Notes under the pieces: generated by a model
Told to the model about the DNA's origin: nothing
Seen by the model: only the letters and a program-made list of their open reading frames with translations
Database searches by the model: none
Part shown: positions 51,557 to 61,609 of the stretch, piece by piece
How the letters are laid out: every line of letters begins with the position of its first letter
Position numbering within the stretch: position 1 is the stretch's first letter
Assembly: GCF_015845845.1 (NCBI RefSeq)
Contig: NZ_LDIG01000159.1
Span: 101,830-165,829, forward strand
Source of the DNA: Paenibacillus dendritiformis
GTDB lineage: Bacteria; Bacillota; Bacilli; Paenibacillales; Paenibacillaceae
Direction: 5' to 3'
DNA: 64,000 nucleotides
Position numbers and translations under genes: made by a program

Positions 51557-53605
51557 ATGATTCCATTGAGTCAATGTCCCGTAACCATGGTCAAAGGCGT
51601 GAGCGCGTTGAAACAAACCGAGCTTCACGCCTTTGGCATTTTTACCGTTGCCGATTTGCTCGATTATTTCCCTTTCCGCTATGAAGATTTTCATCTCCGC
51701 CGCCTGAACGAAGTGAAGGATGGCGACAAAGTTACGGTAGAAGGGCGCATTATGAGCCAGCCCGTCCTGCAGCGGTACGGCCGCAAGTCCAGACTGACCT
51801 GCCGCGTGCTGGTCGAGGAATGGCTGATTACGGCCACCTGGTTCAACCGTCCGTACCTGCGCGAGCAGCTGGAGCAGGGGCGGGATATTGTGCTGACCGG
51901 CAAGTGGGATCAGCGCCGGATGCAGCTCACGGTGTCGACATCGGAATTTCCCGACAAAGGGACGAGCCGGATTGGCACGCTGCAGCCGGTCTACTCGGTC
52001 GGGGGCAAGATTACGCAGGCGTGGATGCGCAAGACGATTGCCCAGGCGCTGCAGCAGTTCGGCGAAGCGATCACGGAGCCGCTGCCGCCGGAGATGCTCC
52101 GGCGCTATCGGCTTCTGCCGCGCAAGCAAGCGGTGCGGGCGATGCATCTGCCGCATGATGTCGAAGAAGGCAAGCAGGCGCGGCGGCGGCTCGTCTATGA
52201 GGAGCTGCTGCTGTTTCAGTTGAAGCTGCATGCCTTCCGCGCCCTTACCCGCCAGCGTTCCGACGGCGTCGCGTTCGCGGTCGACAATGCGACAGTGCGA
52301 CAATTTACCCGGAGCCTGCCGTTCGAGCTGACAGACGGGCAGAAGCAAGCGATCACCGAAATTTTGCATGATATGCGCCAGCCGTCCTGCATGAACCGGC
52401 TGCTGCAGGGCGATGTCGGATCCGGCAAGACGGTCGTTGCGGCGACCGCTTTGTATGCCGCTGTCCGGGCGGGGTACCAGGGGGCGTTGATGGTCCCGAC
52501 GGAAATTTTGGCGGAGCAGCATATGCGTTCGCTGTCGAAGCTGTTCGAGCCGCACGGCATTCAGGTCGGCCTGCTGACCGGCAGCCTGACCGAGCGGAAG
52601 CGCCGCGATGTCCTTGCCGCGCTGCAGATGGGCATGATCGACATCCTCGTCGGTACGCATGCGCTCATTCAGGAGGATGTCCATTACCGGAAGCTCGGTC
52701 TCGTCATCACCGACGAGCAGCATCGCTTCGGCGTCAATCAGCGCAGCATTCTGCGCCGGAAGGGCTGGAATCCGGATGTGCTGACGATGACGGCCACCCC
52801 GATTCCGCGAACGCTGGCGATTACGGTCTTCGGCGATCTTGATGTGTCATCGATTCGCGAACGTCCGGCGGGCCGCAAGCCGATCAAGACCTATTGGGTC
52901 AAGCACGACATGCTCGATCGGGTGCTGGCCTTCATTCGCCGGGAAGCGGAAGCCGGGCATCAGGCTTATATCATCTGTCCGTTGATCGAGGAATCGGACA
53001 AGCTGGATGTGCAGAACGCCATCGACGTGCATGTGCAGATGCAGCAGGCCTTCCCCGATCTGCCCGTCGGGCTGCTGCACGGAAGGATGACGCCGGCCGA
53101 GAAAGATGAGGCGATGCGCTCCTTCAGCGCGGGAGAGACGAAGGTGCTCGTCTCGACGACGGTCATCGAGGTCGGGGTGGACGTGCCGAATGCGACGCTC
53201 ATGATCGTGATGGATGCGGAGCGGTTCGGGCTGTCGCAGCTTCATCAGCTGCGGGGCCGGGTCGGCCGGGGCGGGCATCAGTCGTATTGCGTCCTTATCG
53301 CCGATCCGAAGTCGGAGGTCGGCCAGGAGCGGATGCGCATCATGACCGAGACCGAGGACGGCTTCGACCTGTCGCAGCGCGATCTGGAGCTGCGCGGTCC
53401 GGGGGATTTTTTCGGAACGAAGCAGAGCGGATTGCCGGAGTTCAAGCTGGCCGATATGACGAACGACTACGCGGTGCTGGAGCAGGCGCGCGATGATGCG
53501 GCCGCGCTGATCCGGTCGGAGACGTTCTGGACGTCGCCGGATTACGGCGGTCTGCGCGAGGTGCTGCAGAGCGAGCAGCTGCTCCAGGGGGAGCGGATGG
53601 ACTAG
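51557..53605 (+). CDS. recG: ATP-dependent DNA helicase RecG
   Basis: A branch-migrating helicase of 682 residues that regresses stalled forks and processes recombination intermediates. The N-terminal wedge/OB domain (about 1-220) is followed by Walker A GDVGSGKTVVA, DEQH box (ITDEQHRFGV), TATPIPRTLAIT and the C-terminal lobe with QLRGRVGRGGHQSYC. The length is normal. It ends the yloU-fakA-fakB-recG string. Confidence 0.96.
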   Translation: MIPLSQCPVTMVKGVSALKQTELHAFGIFTVADLLDYFPFRYEDFHLRRLNEVKDGDKVTVEGRIMSQPVLQRYGRKSRLTCRVLVEEWLITATWFNRPYLREQLEQGRDIVLTGKWDQRRMQLTVSTSEFPDKGTSRIGTLQPVYSVGGKITQAWMRKTIAQALQQFGEAITEPLPPEMLRRYRLLPRKQAVRAMHLPHDVEEGKQARRRLVYEELLLFQLKLHAFRALTRQRSDGVAFAVDNATVRQFTRSLPFELTDGQKQAITEILHDMRQPSCMNRLLQGDVGSGKTVVAATALYAAVRAGYQGALMVPTEILAEQHMRSLSKLFEPHGIQVGLLTGSLTERKRRDVLAALQMGMIDILVGTHALIQEDVHYRKLGLVITDEQHRFGVNQRSILRRKGWNPDVLTMTATPIPRTLAITVFGDLDVSSIRERPAGRKPIKTYWVKHDMLDRVLAFIRREAEAGHQAYIICPLIEESDKLDVQNAIDVHVQMQQAFPDLPVGLLHGRMTPAEKDEAMRSFSAGETKVLVSTTVIEVGVDVPNATLMIVMDAERFGLSQLHQLRGRVGRGGHQSYCVLIADPKSEVGQERMRIMTETEDGFDLSQRDLELRGPGDFFGTKQSGLPEFKLADMTNDYAVLEQARDDAAALIRSETFWTSPDYGGLREVLQSEQLLQGERMD

Positions 53606-53667
53606 CCCCGAGCCGTGCGCGGGCGGCCGGACGGATGTCATCCGGCGGGTTCGGCAAATTCGGGCGG

Positions 53668-53695
53668 ATAGCAGACAAGCGTTCGCACATATATT
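53668..53695 (+). promoter_or_regulatory. Candidate sporulation promoter of spoVIF
   Basis: ATA (53668-53670) and CATATATT (53688-53695) with a 17-base gap loosely fit a mother-cell sigma factor. An 8-bp inverted repeat CAGAGCTC/GAGCTCTG follows at 53711-53734, in the leader. Confidence 0.3.
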
Positions 53696-53767
53696 GGAAC
53701 AGAGTGCCATCAGAGCTCGCTGCGATGAGCTCTGGCCAACTTGTGTTCCGGAGGTGTGCCGACGAAA

Positions 53768-54055
53768 ATGAGCTATACGAAATACGGGATCAGCCCGCAG
53801 CTTGTTGAACGAATCAAACTGAAGATGAAGCAGCCGGCTTTGAAGGAGCGGGTCAAGCAGATTGTGGACGGCGTGACGAAGGCGGATCTCCAGAATCGCC
53901 AGACGGTCCGCCGGCTGCTGCGCAAAATAGCGAGCGCGCTGAACGAGAACATCAGCGCCCAGCAGGAGGAAGCGATCGTGCACTTCGTGCTGGCGCAGAA
54001 GATTGACCCGAACAATACGTTCCATCTCCTGAAGCTGTGGGGGATGTTCCGCTAA
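53768..54055 (+). CDS. spoVIF: Stage VI sporulation protein F
   Basis: A small helical protein of 95 residues similar to SpoVIF, needed for mature spore coat assembly in B. subtilis, where it acts with GerE. The central LQNRQTVRRLLRKIASALN and the following helix match the family. The ATG at 53768 has GGAGGTG upstream at a slightly long distance; the frame opens at 53741 without a ribosome site. It is separate from recG and has its own terminator. Confidence 0.8.
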   Translation: MSYTKYGISPQLVERIKLKMKQPALKERVKQIVDGVTKADLQNRQTVRRLLRKIASALNENISAQQEEAIVHFVLAQKIDPNNTFHLLKLWGMFR

Positions 54056-54078
54056 GGCACAGGAGGCTGTCGCCTCAA

Positions 54079-54110
54079 AGCCCGGTTCTATAGGACCGGG
54101 CTTCTGTCTT
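54079..54110 (+). terminator. Terminator of spoVIF
   Basis: An 8-bp stem AGCCCGGT/ACCGGGCT (54079-54086, 54095-54102) followed by TCTGTCTT. Confidence 0.7.
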
Positions 54111-54304
54111 GTGAGGGGACCTGTCGTCGCAAGGACTGGATTCGGCCCCGCATCTGGCTTCTACAGGATGCGCGGTTGCCTCACAGGATGATATAAGACA
54201 AAATCCCCCTTCACGCCGAACAAAAGAACGAAGCGGCCGCGCGCCCGGACATCTCGCCCCCCAAGTCCGCACAGCCCGGCGCCGTCTTGCCCGGCCGAAC
54301 CCGC

Positions 54305-54310
54305 TACAAT
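54305..54310 (+). promoter_or_regulatory. Candidate -10 of the glycosidase gene
   Basis: TACAAT 82 bases before the start. The -35 is not clear. The rest of the 337-base gap 54056-54392 holds the spoVIF terminator and a cre-like site and no supported gene. Confidence 0.45.
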
Positions 54311-54342
54311 AGAAGAGGGAAGAAGCAGAGCGTCTCTATTTG

Positions 54343-54356
54343 TGAAAGCGTTTGCT
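54343..54356 (+). promoter_or_regulatory. cre-like operator (CcpA or LacI type)
   Basis: TGAAAGCGTTTGCT fits the catabolite-responsive element pattern TGNAANCGNWNNCW. It lies about 33 bases after the candidate -10, where binding would block transcription of the glycosidase gene. The owner regulator is inferred. Confidence 0.55.
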
Positions 54357-54392
54357 TGAGGGGGCATGGCGAGACAGAAGGGGGATATAAAA

Positions 54393-56108
54393 ATGAAGCT
54401 TGCATTTGATATACGCACCGTGCCGTTCAGCCGTTACGGATCCTTTTTGGCGGTCTCTTGGCTGCCGGCGCGCCCGGGACAAGAGGAAGGCGTCTATATC
54501 CGCACCGTGCGCGGCGGGGATGCGACCGCGGGAGCGGCGTTCCGCATCGAGCTGGTGCGGGACGGAGAGAGCCTGGCCTTCACGTCCCGCGCGACGCCGG
54601 GATTGCTGGAGCTGGAGAGCGGCGACGGCGGCCAGGCGGAGCTGTGCATCGATGCGTCCGATCGGATTCGCCTGCGCGCACGCCATGTCGGCCTGCGCCT
54701 GACCTTGGCGGGAGGAGACTACGACTATGCGATGGAGCGGCCGGAGGGGCGTTGGGAAGTGAATGATTTCCGCAACGAGGTTCGCTTCATGCTGACGCCG
54801 CTGCAAGGGACGCTGTCGATGGACGCTCCCTGGCGCAGAACCCGCTGCGAGTATATCGCCGCTGCCATGGAGCCGGACGGCTCGGAGACGGCCGAGCTGC
54901 TCATCCAGGAGTACCGGACGGTATGGGAGAAGCCGGCCGCGCTCCCGCTGTTCGCCGACAGCGTGGCGCACGTGGAGGCGGAGTTCGCCGCCTGGATCGG
55001 CAAGACGCCGGCGGTGCCGGCCGCCTATGAGGAGGGCCGTCTGCTGGCCGCTTATATTACCTGGTCCTGCGTCGTTCCGGCGGACGGGTATTTGCCGCGG
55101 CCGGCCATGTATATGTCCAAGAATTGGATGACCAACATCTGGAGCTGGGATCACTGCTTCAACGCGATGGCGCTCATTCGCGAGCAGCCGGCCTTGGCGT
55201 GGGATCAGTTCATGATCTTCTTCGATCGCCAGGACAAGAGCGGGGCGCTGCCTGATTTCATGAACGACAAATACGGCCTCTGGAACTGCTGCAAGCCGCC
55301 GATCCACGGCTGGACGCTGAGCTGGATGATGGAGCGCAGCGAGTGGATCGGTCCCGAGCAGCTCCAAGAGGTGTACGGGCCGCTCTCCCGGTGGACCGAG
55401 TGGTGGTTCCGGTATGGCGACGATGACGGAGACGGCATGCCGCAATACAGCCACGGCAATGACAGCGGCTGGGACAACAGCACGATTTTCCACGAGCCGG
55501 GCGCCGTGGAGAGCCCCGATCTCGGGGCCTATCTCGTGCTGCAATGCGATGCGCTGGCCGAGATCGCCCGCCGGCTGGAGCGGCCGGAGGAGGCGGCGGC
55601 CTGGAGGGGCCGGGCGGATTGCACGCTGGAGCGGATGCTGGCGCATTGCTGGCGCGACGGGCGCATGACGGCCGTCCGCACAGGCACGCATGAGCCGGTC
55701 GGCGAGGACAGCCTGATCGCGTGCCTGCCGCTCGTGCTCGGGCGCCGGCTGCCGCAGGAAATCCGAGGGGCGCTCGTGCAGGCGCTGGCGGATGAGCGGC
55801 GCTTCTTCACGCCGCACGGCTTCGCGACGGAGAGCATCGGAAGCCCGGCCTATGAGCCGGACGGCTATTGGCGCGGCCCGATCTGGGCTCCGGTCATGAT
55901 GCTTCTCGTCGACGGCTTGGCTCGCTGCGGCGAGGCAGAGCTGGCCGCCGAGGCGGCGCGCCGCTTCTGCGATATGGCCGCCCGCAGCGGCATGGCGGAG
56001 AACTTCGATGCGCTGACGGGGGAAGGGCTGCGCGACCGGGCCTTTACGTGGACATCGAGCGTCTTCCTCATGCTGGCCCATGAATATGCGCGGCCGCGCA
56101 GCGAATAG
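54393..56108 (+). CDS. GH63-like intracellular glycosidase (MGH1/glucosidase type)
   Basis: A 571-residue (alpha/alpha)6-barrel glycoside hydrolase without a signal peptide, so it acts in the cytoplasm. After an N-terminal beta domain (1-200), the catalytic barrel shows WSWDHCFNAMAL, NDSGWDNSTIF with the likely catalytic Asp, and GYWRGPIWAPV. The best family guess is the mannosyl-/glucosylglycerate hydrolase and glucosidase group of GH63; the substrate is not fixed by sequence. The ATG at 54393 follows GAAGGGGGA. It precedes the two-component and ABC genes and likely cleaves the imported sugar. Confidence 0.82.
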   Translation: MKLAFDIRTVPFSRYGSFLAVSWLPARPGQEEGVYIRTVRGGDATAGAAFRIELVRDGESLAFTSRATPGLLELESGDGGQAELCIDASDRIRLRARHVGLRLTLAGGDYDYAMERPEGRWEVNDFRNEVRFMLTPLQGTLSMDAPWRRTRCEYIAAAMEPDGSETAELLIQEYRTVWEKPAALPLFADSVAHVEAEFAAWIGKTPAVPAAYEEGRLLAAYITWSCVVPADGYLPRPAMYMSKNWMTNIWSWDHCFNAMALIREQPALAWDQFMIFFDRQDKSGALPDFMNDKYGLWNCCKPPIHGWTLSWMMERSEWIGPEQLQEVYGPLSRWTEWWFRYGDDDGDGMPQYSHGNDSGWDNSTIFHEPGAVESPDLGAYLVLQCDALAEIARRLERPEEAAAWRGRADCTLERMLAHCWRDGRMTAVRTGTHEPVGEDSLIACLPLVLGRRLPQEIRGALVQALADERRFFTPHGFATESIGSPAYEPDGYWRGPIWAPVMMLLVDGLARCGEAELAAEAARRFCDMAARSGMAENFDALTGEGLRDRAFTWTSSVFLMLAHEYARPRSE

Positions 56109-56338
56109 GGGAAGAGGCCGCCCCCTTCCAGGCGAAGGGGGGCGGCCAAGGCAGCAGGTCCGGCGCGGCGGGATCCGGCTCTTCCGTCCCTGAGACAAAG
56201 GATTCGATAAGCTTGATTGGGAAGGACGCACGCCTTTTGCACCAGGAAAATCGTGTGTCTTTTTCTCTTGTCCTTTCCTTGATATAGTTAGGACACACAT
56301 TACAACATCGCCGCGACACCGCAGAAGGAGGATTGCCT

Positions 56339-58069
56339 ATGGCCCGTATCCCGTTCCTGTCCCGCATCCCTTGGCCGCGGCGCAATCTGCGCGTCAAGCT
56401 GGTCGGGCTGTTCCTTGGGGCCGCCGTCTTGCCGCTGTTCACGCTTGGCCTGCTATCCTATTTCAAGTCGTCCGAGCTGCTGCAGGAGCAATTCGGGCGC
56501 TATGGCTCGAACTTGGTCACCCAGCTTCAGCATCAATTGGACACCGAGCTGAATCATCTGCAGTTGATGGCCGGCTCCATTCAGTCCTATCTGCTGAACC
56601 CGGCCAGACGCGTGCTGTATACCGAGATCCCGTCGACTTACGGGGAGCTGAAGGATCAATATGAACTGGAAGATATGCTGAATGCGCTGAAGACGGTGAA
56701 GGATCGGGGCATTTTCATCGTCACCGAATCCGGTTATTTTTATGGCGAGAACACTATCGATACGAAGCTGCTGTTCGCCGAACCGTGGTGGCAGGCGATG
56801 CCGCCCGATTACAATGGCGAATATTGGCCCGGGCTGTACACGTCCCGCCATTACAAGAAGGCGGATCAGGAGGAGCGGCTGCTTGGCCTGGTCGTCCCGA
56901 TCCGGAACCAGAGCGGGCCGCTGCGGAACGGGCGCATCCTGCTGGAAATGAAAGCGGATAACTTGTTCGCGCTGTTCGCTTCCTTCGAGAAGGATACGCA
57001 TGCCATGCTGACGATTACGGACGGCGAGGGACGGACGATCTACCGCACGGCGGGGGCGGATGCCGCCAAGCCGGATGATATGATATGGAAGACGAAGCTG
57101 GCTTCGAACGACTGGACGATCGAAGCCCGGATGCCGCATGGCCTGTTCTATCAGTCGACGGACGTGATCCGGTCCTATACGGCGATCGGGTTCGTGCTGT
57201 CGGTGCTGCTGGCCCTGCTGCTCGGTTATTTGTTCTCCTCGACCGTCACGAAGCGAATCAAGCGGCTGAAGGAGTCGATGCTGCTGGCCGGCAGCGGCAA
57301 GTTCGGCACGCGCCTGCCCGTGCGGGGCGAGGACGAGCTGAGCGTGCTGGCCCACAGCTTCAACCGGATGGCCGGACAGCTTGAAGAGCTGGTCGAGCAG
57401 ATTACGGTGAAGGAGAAGCTGAAAAAGGAAGCGGAACTGCGGGCGTTTCATTATCAGATCCATCCGCATCTGCTGTTCAACACCTTGAATTCGATTCAAT
57501 GGAAGGCCCGGCTGCAGGGCAATGAGGAGATTCGCCGCATGCTCTATCATCTGACGATGGTGCTGGAGGGGGGGCTCGATATCGCCCAGGAGCTGGTCGC
57601 GGTGCGGCGGGAGCTGACCGTCATCGAGCATTTCCTGGAAATCCAGCGTCTTCGCTATGAGCATGAGTTCCGTTATGAGACGGATCTCAATGAGTCCCTG
57701 CTTGAGTATGCGATGCCGCGCATGACGCTGCAGCCGCTGTTCGAAAATATTTTTTTCCACGCGTTCGAGGACGGGCGGGGAGTCATTCGCTTGACGATCG
57801 CCGAGCAAGGGGACGATCTCGTGCTGACGCTGTCCGACAACGGCAAGGGCATGAGCGACGAGCGCAGGCTTGCTCTGCTGGGCGAAGCGCCGGATCGGCG
57901 GAAGAAGCGGGGCATTGGCGTCTACAACGTCGATCGCAAGTTCAAGCTGCATTTTGGCCCGCAATACGGATTAACGGTGCACTCGGAGCCTGGGCGCGGA
58001 ACCGATATGGTACTGCGCTGGCCGAAACGACAGGAGGAGAAGCTTCATGGAACAGATGATGCCGATTAA
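56339..58069 (+). CDS. Sensor histidine kinase, YesM family
   Basis: A membrane sensor of 576 residues. Two helices (about 20-41 and 283-305) flank an extracellular sensing domain; a HAMP segment follows. The His_kinase domain has the phosphoacceptor in QIHPHLLFNTLN, and the ATPase domain has NIFFHAFEDGRG and LSDNGKGM. YesM-type kinases control sugar import next to them. ATG 56339 is 7 bases after AGAAGGAGG. The end overlaps the regulator gene. Confidence 0.93.
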   Translation: MARIPFLSRIPWPRRNLRVKLVGLFLGAAVLPLFTLGLLSYFKSSELLQEQFGRYGSNLVTQLQHQLDTELNHLQLMAGSIQSYLLNPARRVLYTEIPSTYGELKDQYELEDMLNALKTVKDRGIFIVTESGYFYGENTIDTKLLFAEPWWQAMPPDYNGEYWPGLYTSRHYKKADQEERLLGLVVPIRNQSGPLRNGRILLEMKADNLFALFASFEKDTHAMLTITDGEGRTIYRTAGADAAKPDDMIWKTKLASNDWTIEARMPHGLFYQSTDVIRSYTAIGFVLSVLLALLLGYLFSSTVTKRIKRLKESMLLAGSGKFGTRLPVRGEDELSVLAHSFNRMAGQLEELVEQITVKEKLKKEAELRAFHYQIHPHLLFNTLNSIQWKARLQGNEEIRRMLYHLTMVLEGGLDIAQELVAVRRELTVIEHFLEIQRLRYEHEFRYETDLNESLLEYAMPRMTLQPLFENIFFHAFEDGRGVIRLTIAEQGDDLVLTLSDNGKGMSDERRLALLGEAPDRRKKRGIGVYNVDRKFKLHFGPQYGLTVHSEPGRGTDMVLRWPKRQEEKLHGTDDAD

Positions 58070-59210
58070 AGTGCTGATTGCCGACGACGAAAGCATTGTC
58101 CGCAAAGGATTGATGGCGACCGTGGATTGGGCCCGGTACCATATGACGGTCGTCGCGGATGTCCCGAATGGAGCGCGGGGATGGGAAGCCTTCCTGCAGC
58201 ATCGGCCGGAGGTCATCATTACCGATATCGTCATGCCGGAAATGGACGGCATTGCCTTGGCCGAGCGGATTAAGGCGGAGTCGCCCCAGACCAAAATCCT
58301 GCTGCTGAGCTGCCATCGCGATTTCGAGTACGCCCAGCAGGGCATTCGGATTGGCGCTTCCGGCTATTTGCTGAAGACGGCGTTCGAGGACAGCGAGCTC
58401 GACTACTATTTGCGCAAATTCCAGACGGAGCTGGAAGCGCACCCGGAGCCTCAGCCCGAGAGCGACGCCGCCGGCTGGGAGGCCGCCTTCTATGCGTGGC
58501 TGTCCGGCTTCGATTGCGGCTTCCGCGCCGAGCTGGAGCGGCGCTGGGCCGCCTGGCGGCTGCCCTTGCCCTGCACGGTCTATGCCGCGAAGGCGGAGGA
58601 AGCGGCCCGCCCGTGGAGCGGGCTGGAGGCGCGGCTGCCGCAGCCATGCGCCGCGCTGCCGTGCGGAGCCGGCCGGCGCTACTATACGGTCTGCGCCGAG
58701 GCCGGGGAACGGATGGACCGGATATTGAACGACGAGAAGCAGCGGCACGCCTCGCTTCATTGGCATCGCCTCGGACCGCTCCAGGGGCTGGACGATTGGC
58801 TGGAGGCTCTCGCGAAGCTGCACCGCGAGGCGGAGCTGGAGCGGCGCTATGGCCTGCAGCCGCATACTTGGCCGGAGACGATCGGCGAGGCGGTCCGCCT
58901 CGTCGCCAGCGATCTGAGCGAGCCGTGGTCGGCCAGCGATGTCGCCCGCCGCGTCGGCTTGAGCCGCAGCCATTTCAGCATGCTGTTCAAAAAGACCGTC
59001 GGCGAGAGCTTTCTGTCCTTTTTGTACCGGATGCGGCTCGATGCGGCGATGGATCTGCTGGCATCGACCGATCTGACGCTGCAGGAGATCGCCGAGCGCA
59101 TCGGCATGATCGACGGAAAGTATGTAAGCAAATGGTTCAAACGCTGCTGCGGAGTGACGCCGTCGCAATACCGGGCCGAACAGAAAGGCGAATCGCGCAA
59201 GTCATCTTGA
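58047..59210 (+). CDS. Response regulator with AraC-type DNA-binding domain, YesN family
   Basis: A 387-residue regulator. The receiver domain (1-125) has DD13-14, phosphoacceptor Asp60 in ITDIVMPEMDG and the conserved Lys. A middle region of unclear fold leads to two AraC-type helix-turn-helix motifs (about 290-385; WSASDVARRVGLSRSHFSMLFK, then IAERIGMIDGKYVSKWFKR). It should activate the ABC operon. The ATG follows GGAGGAG and lies inside the kinase gene, so the pair is translationally coupled. Confidence 0.93.
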   Translation: MEQMMPIKVLIADDESIVRKGLMATVDWARYHMTVVADVPNGARGWEAFLQHRPEVIITDIVMPEMDGIALAERIKAESPQTKILLLSCHRDFEYAQQGIRIGASGYLLKTAFEDSELDYYLRKFQTELEAHPEPQPESDAAGWEAAFYAWLSGFDCGFRAELERRWAAWRLPLPCTVYAAKAEEAARPWSGLEARLPQPCAALPCGAGRRYYTVCAEAGERMDRILNDEKQRHASLHWHRLGPLQGLDDWLEALAKLHREAELERRYGLQPHTWPETIGEAVRLVASDLSEPWSASDVARRVGLSRSHFSMLFKKTVGESFLSFLYRMRLDAAMDLLASTDLTLQEIAERIGMIDGKYVSKWFKRCCGVTPSQYRAEQKGESRKSS

Positions 59211-59265
59211 CCCACGAACGGGCGAAAAGGGCGCAGTACGAACAAAATGCCCCCTGGCGCCTGAC

Positions 59266-59299
59266 AGCAAGCGGTTTTGAAAACGCTTTATTTTTTCTA
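59266..59299 (+). promoter_or_regulatory. Hairpin/operator-like palindrome before the ABC genes
   Basis: AAGCGGTTTTGAAAACGCTT at about 59268-59287 is a near-perfect palindrome, followed by TATTTTTTC. It can be a terminator of the two-component genes or a cre/LacI-like operator (TGAAAACGCT core). The sequence does not decide between these. Confidence 0.5.
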
Positions 59300-59358
59300 A
59301 AGTGGAGATAGCTTTAAATGAACTAGTAGAGGACATTATCGAATCAGGGGGAGAACAC

Positions 59359-60618
59359 ATGACCAAAAAACGCTTGTTGACAGCGGTGCTGGCCGTCATG
59401 CTTGCCGTCGCGTTGGGGGGCTGCGGCGCCTCGAACTCCGGCGGAGGCGGGGAGGCCGGCGAACAGAAGGTGCTTCGCTTCGCGACCTGGGATACCGGGG
59501 ACAGCCTGAAGGTACAGGAGGATATCGCCAAGGCGTTCGAGAAGGCGCATCCCGGCGTGAAGGTGCAGGTGGAGCCTTACGCCGACGGCTTCGACCAGAA
59601 GCTGGCGGCCTCGTTCGGCGCGGGCAATCCGCCCGATGTGATGCTGATGTGGGATTTCCCGACGTATCATGCCAATCTGGAGCCGCTCGACGAGTATATG
59701 AAGAAGGACGAGAATCTCGGTCTGGATGACATTTACGACAGTCTGTTCCATTATGTGAAGGTCGACGACCAGACGTACGGGCTGCCGAGCGGGTTCACGA
59801 CAAGAGCGATGTACTACAATAAGAAGCTGTTCGACGAGGCGGGCATTCCGTATCCGAAGGACGGATGGACCTGGGACGAGTTCAAGGAGATCGCGAAGAA
59901 GCTGTCCCATCCGGAGAAGAAGCAGTATGGCTTCGGCCTGCGGGCGACGAATGACCCTTACGATCTGCAGGGAATCGTCTGGAGCAACGGCGGCAGCTTC
60001 GTCAGCGAGGACGGGAGCCGGATCGACGGGTTCATGAACGGGCCCGAGACGGCCGGCGCGATTCAGTTGTTCGGCGACCTGCTGAAGGATAAGGCGGCTA
60101 CGCTGGTCGGCGGCAAAAATCAGATGAGCGGGGAAGATGTGTTCAAGGCCGGCAAAATCGCCATGTGGGAAAGCGGCGTCTGGCCTCTGGACGGCTTCAA
60201 GGAAGCGAAGGTCGAATTCGGCACGGTCGAGATGCCGGCATTTCCGGGCAAGCCGGTCAAGGGCATCGTCGCCCTGAGCGCCGTCTCGGTCGCGAAGCAG
60301 TCGAAGCAGAAGGAGCTCGCCTGGGAGTTCACCAAATACTTCATCTCGAATGAAGCGATTAATATGCGCAGCAATTCGGACCTGCCGATCCGCAAGAGCA
60401 TCGTCCAGGAGAAGAAATTCGACCAGGATCCGCTGTATGCGCCGTTCTACACGATGCTGGAACGGTCCGACATGACCCCGTCCTTCCTGCTCAACAAGAA
60501 CTGGAAGCTGGTCAACCGCTATTTGTCGACGGCGATTGATTCGGTCATGCTCGGCCAGGACGCGAAGACGGTCCTCGACCGGGCGGTGGGGGATGCCTCG
60601 AAATATGTAAATCAATAA
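59359..60618 (+). CDS. ABC sugar transporter, substrate-binding lipoprotein
   Basis: A 419-residue extracellular binding protein of the type 1 (MalE/UgpB) class. The signal peptide ends in lipobox ALGGC (Cys22). The mature protein starts with a Gly/Ser linker and has the family pattern VEPYADGFDQKLAASFGAG, then PDVMLMWDFP and a C-terminal helical part. It captures an oligosaccharide or glycoside and hands it to the two permeases. The ATG follows GGGGGAGAA. Confidence 0.93.
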   Translation: MTKKRLLTAVLAVMLAVALGGCGASNSGGGGEAGEQKVLRFATWDTGDSLKVQEDIAKAFEKAHPGVKVQVEPYADGFDQKLAASFGAGNPPDVMLMWDFPTYHANLEPLDEYMKKDENLGLDDIYDSLFHYVKVDDQTYGLPSGFTTRAMYYNKKLFDEAGIPYPKDGWTWDEFKEIAKKLSHPEKKQYGFGLRATNDPYDLQGIVWSNGGSFVSEDGSRIDGFMNGPETAGAIQLFGDLLKDKAATLVGGKNQMSGEDVFKAGKIAMWESGVWPLDGFKEAKVEFGTVEMPAFPGKPVKGIVALSAVSVAKQSKQKELAWEFTKYFISNEAINMRSNSDLPIRKSIVQEKKFDQDPLYAPFYTMLERSDMTPSFLLNKNWKLVNRYLSTAIDSVMLGQDAKTVLDRAVGDASKYVNQ

Positions 60619-60691
60619 GACAGGCGGGGCCCCGGCAGATGACCGTTCTCCGGGGCCTCCCGCTTCTCTTCAGCGGAAAGGACGATGAACG

Positions 60692-61609
60692 ATGCAACGA
60701 ACGACCCGGCGGATGACCGCTCTTCCGCGGCAGGCAGCCATTCCTTATTTGTTCATAATGCCGTGGATTATCGGTTTTCTCGCTTTTACCTTAGGACCGC
60801 TCGTGTTCTCGCTTGTCATCAGCTTCTATGAATGGCCGATTGTCGGCGAGAAAACCTTCGTAGGCATAGCCAACTACGTGGAGATGTTCCGGGGCGACCC
60901 TCTCTTCTGGACCTCGCTCGGGGTGACGCTCAAGTTCGCGGCGCTGTTCGTGCCGCTCAATATCGGGGTGGCGCTGCTGCTGGCGATTCTGCTGAACCAG
61001 CGGGTCCGGGGAAGCGGGTTTTTCCGTTCCGCCTTCTACTTGCCGTCGGTCATCTCCGGCGTGGCGCTGGCCATGATCTGGTCGTGGGTGTTCGACGGGG
61101 AATACGGCATTTTGAATTATTTACTGTCGATCTTCGGGATCGAAGGGCCGAATTGGCTGAATGATCCGGCGTGGGCTCCGGTGGCGATGGTGATCGCCAG
61201 CCTGTGGGGACAAGGCACGATGATGCTGATCTTCCTCGCCGGGCTCAAAAATATCCCGAAGGATCTGTACGAGGTGTCTGCCATCGACGGCGCGGGCCGC
61301 TGGACGCAATTCGTGCGCATTACGCTGCCGATGCTCAGCCCGACGATTTTGTTCAATCTCATTACGACCATCATCGCGGCGTTCCAGCAATTGACGCTGG
61401 CGCTGGTCATGACGGGCGGGGGACCGTTGAACTCCACTTATTTCTATGCCATGTACATGTATGAGAACGCCTTCAAATATTCGAAAATGGGGTACGCCTC
61501 CGCCAACGCATGGTTCATGTTCATCATCGTGCTGGCGCTGACGGCGCTTGTCTTCCGCTCTTCATCGGCCTGGGTCTATTACGAAGGGGAAATGAGGAAA
61601 GACAAATGA
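60692..61609 (+). CDS. ABC sugar transporter permease (MalF/UgpA type)
   Basis: A membrane component of 305 residues with six helices. The cytoplasmic EAA loop reads EVSAIDGAGRWTQFVRITLP, which docks the ATPase. It forms the heterodimeric channel with the next gene. GGAAAGGA precedes the ATG. The last codons overlap the following permease start. Confidence 0.93.
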   Translation: MQRTTRRMTALPRQAAIPYLFIMPWIIGFLAFTLGPLVFSLVISFYEWPIVGEKTFVGIANYVEMFRGDPLFWTSLGVTLKFAALFVPLNIGVALLLAILLNQRVRGSGFFRSAFYLPSVISGVALAMIWSWVFDGEYGILNYLLSIFGIEGPNWLNDPAWAPVAMVIASLWGQGTMMLIFLAGLKNIPKDLYEVSAIDGAGRWTQFVRITLPMLSPTILFNLITTIIAAFQQLTLALVMTGGGPLNSTYFYAMYMYENAFKYSKMGYASANAWFMFIIVLALTALVFRSSSAWVYYEGEMRKDK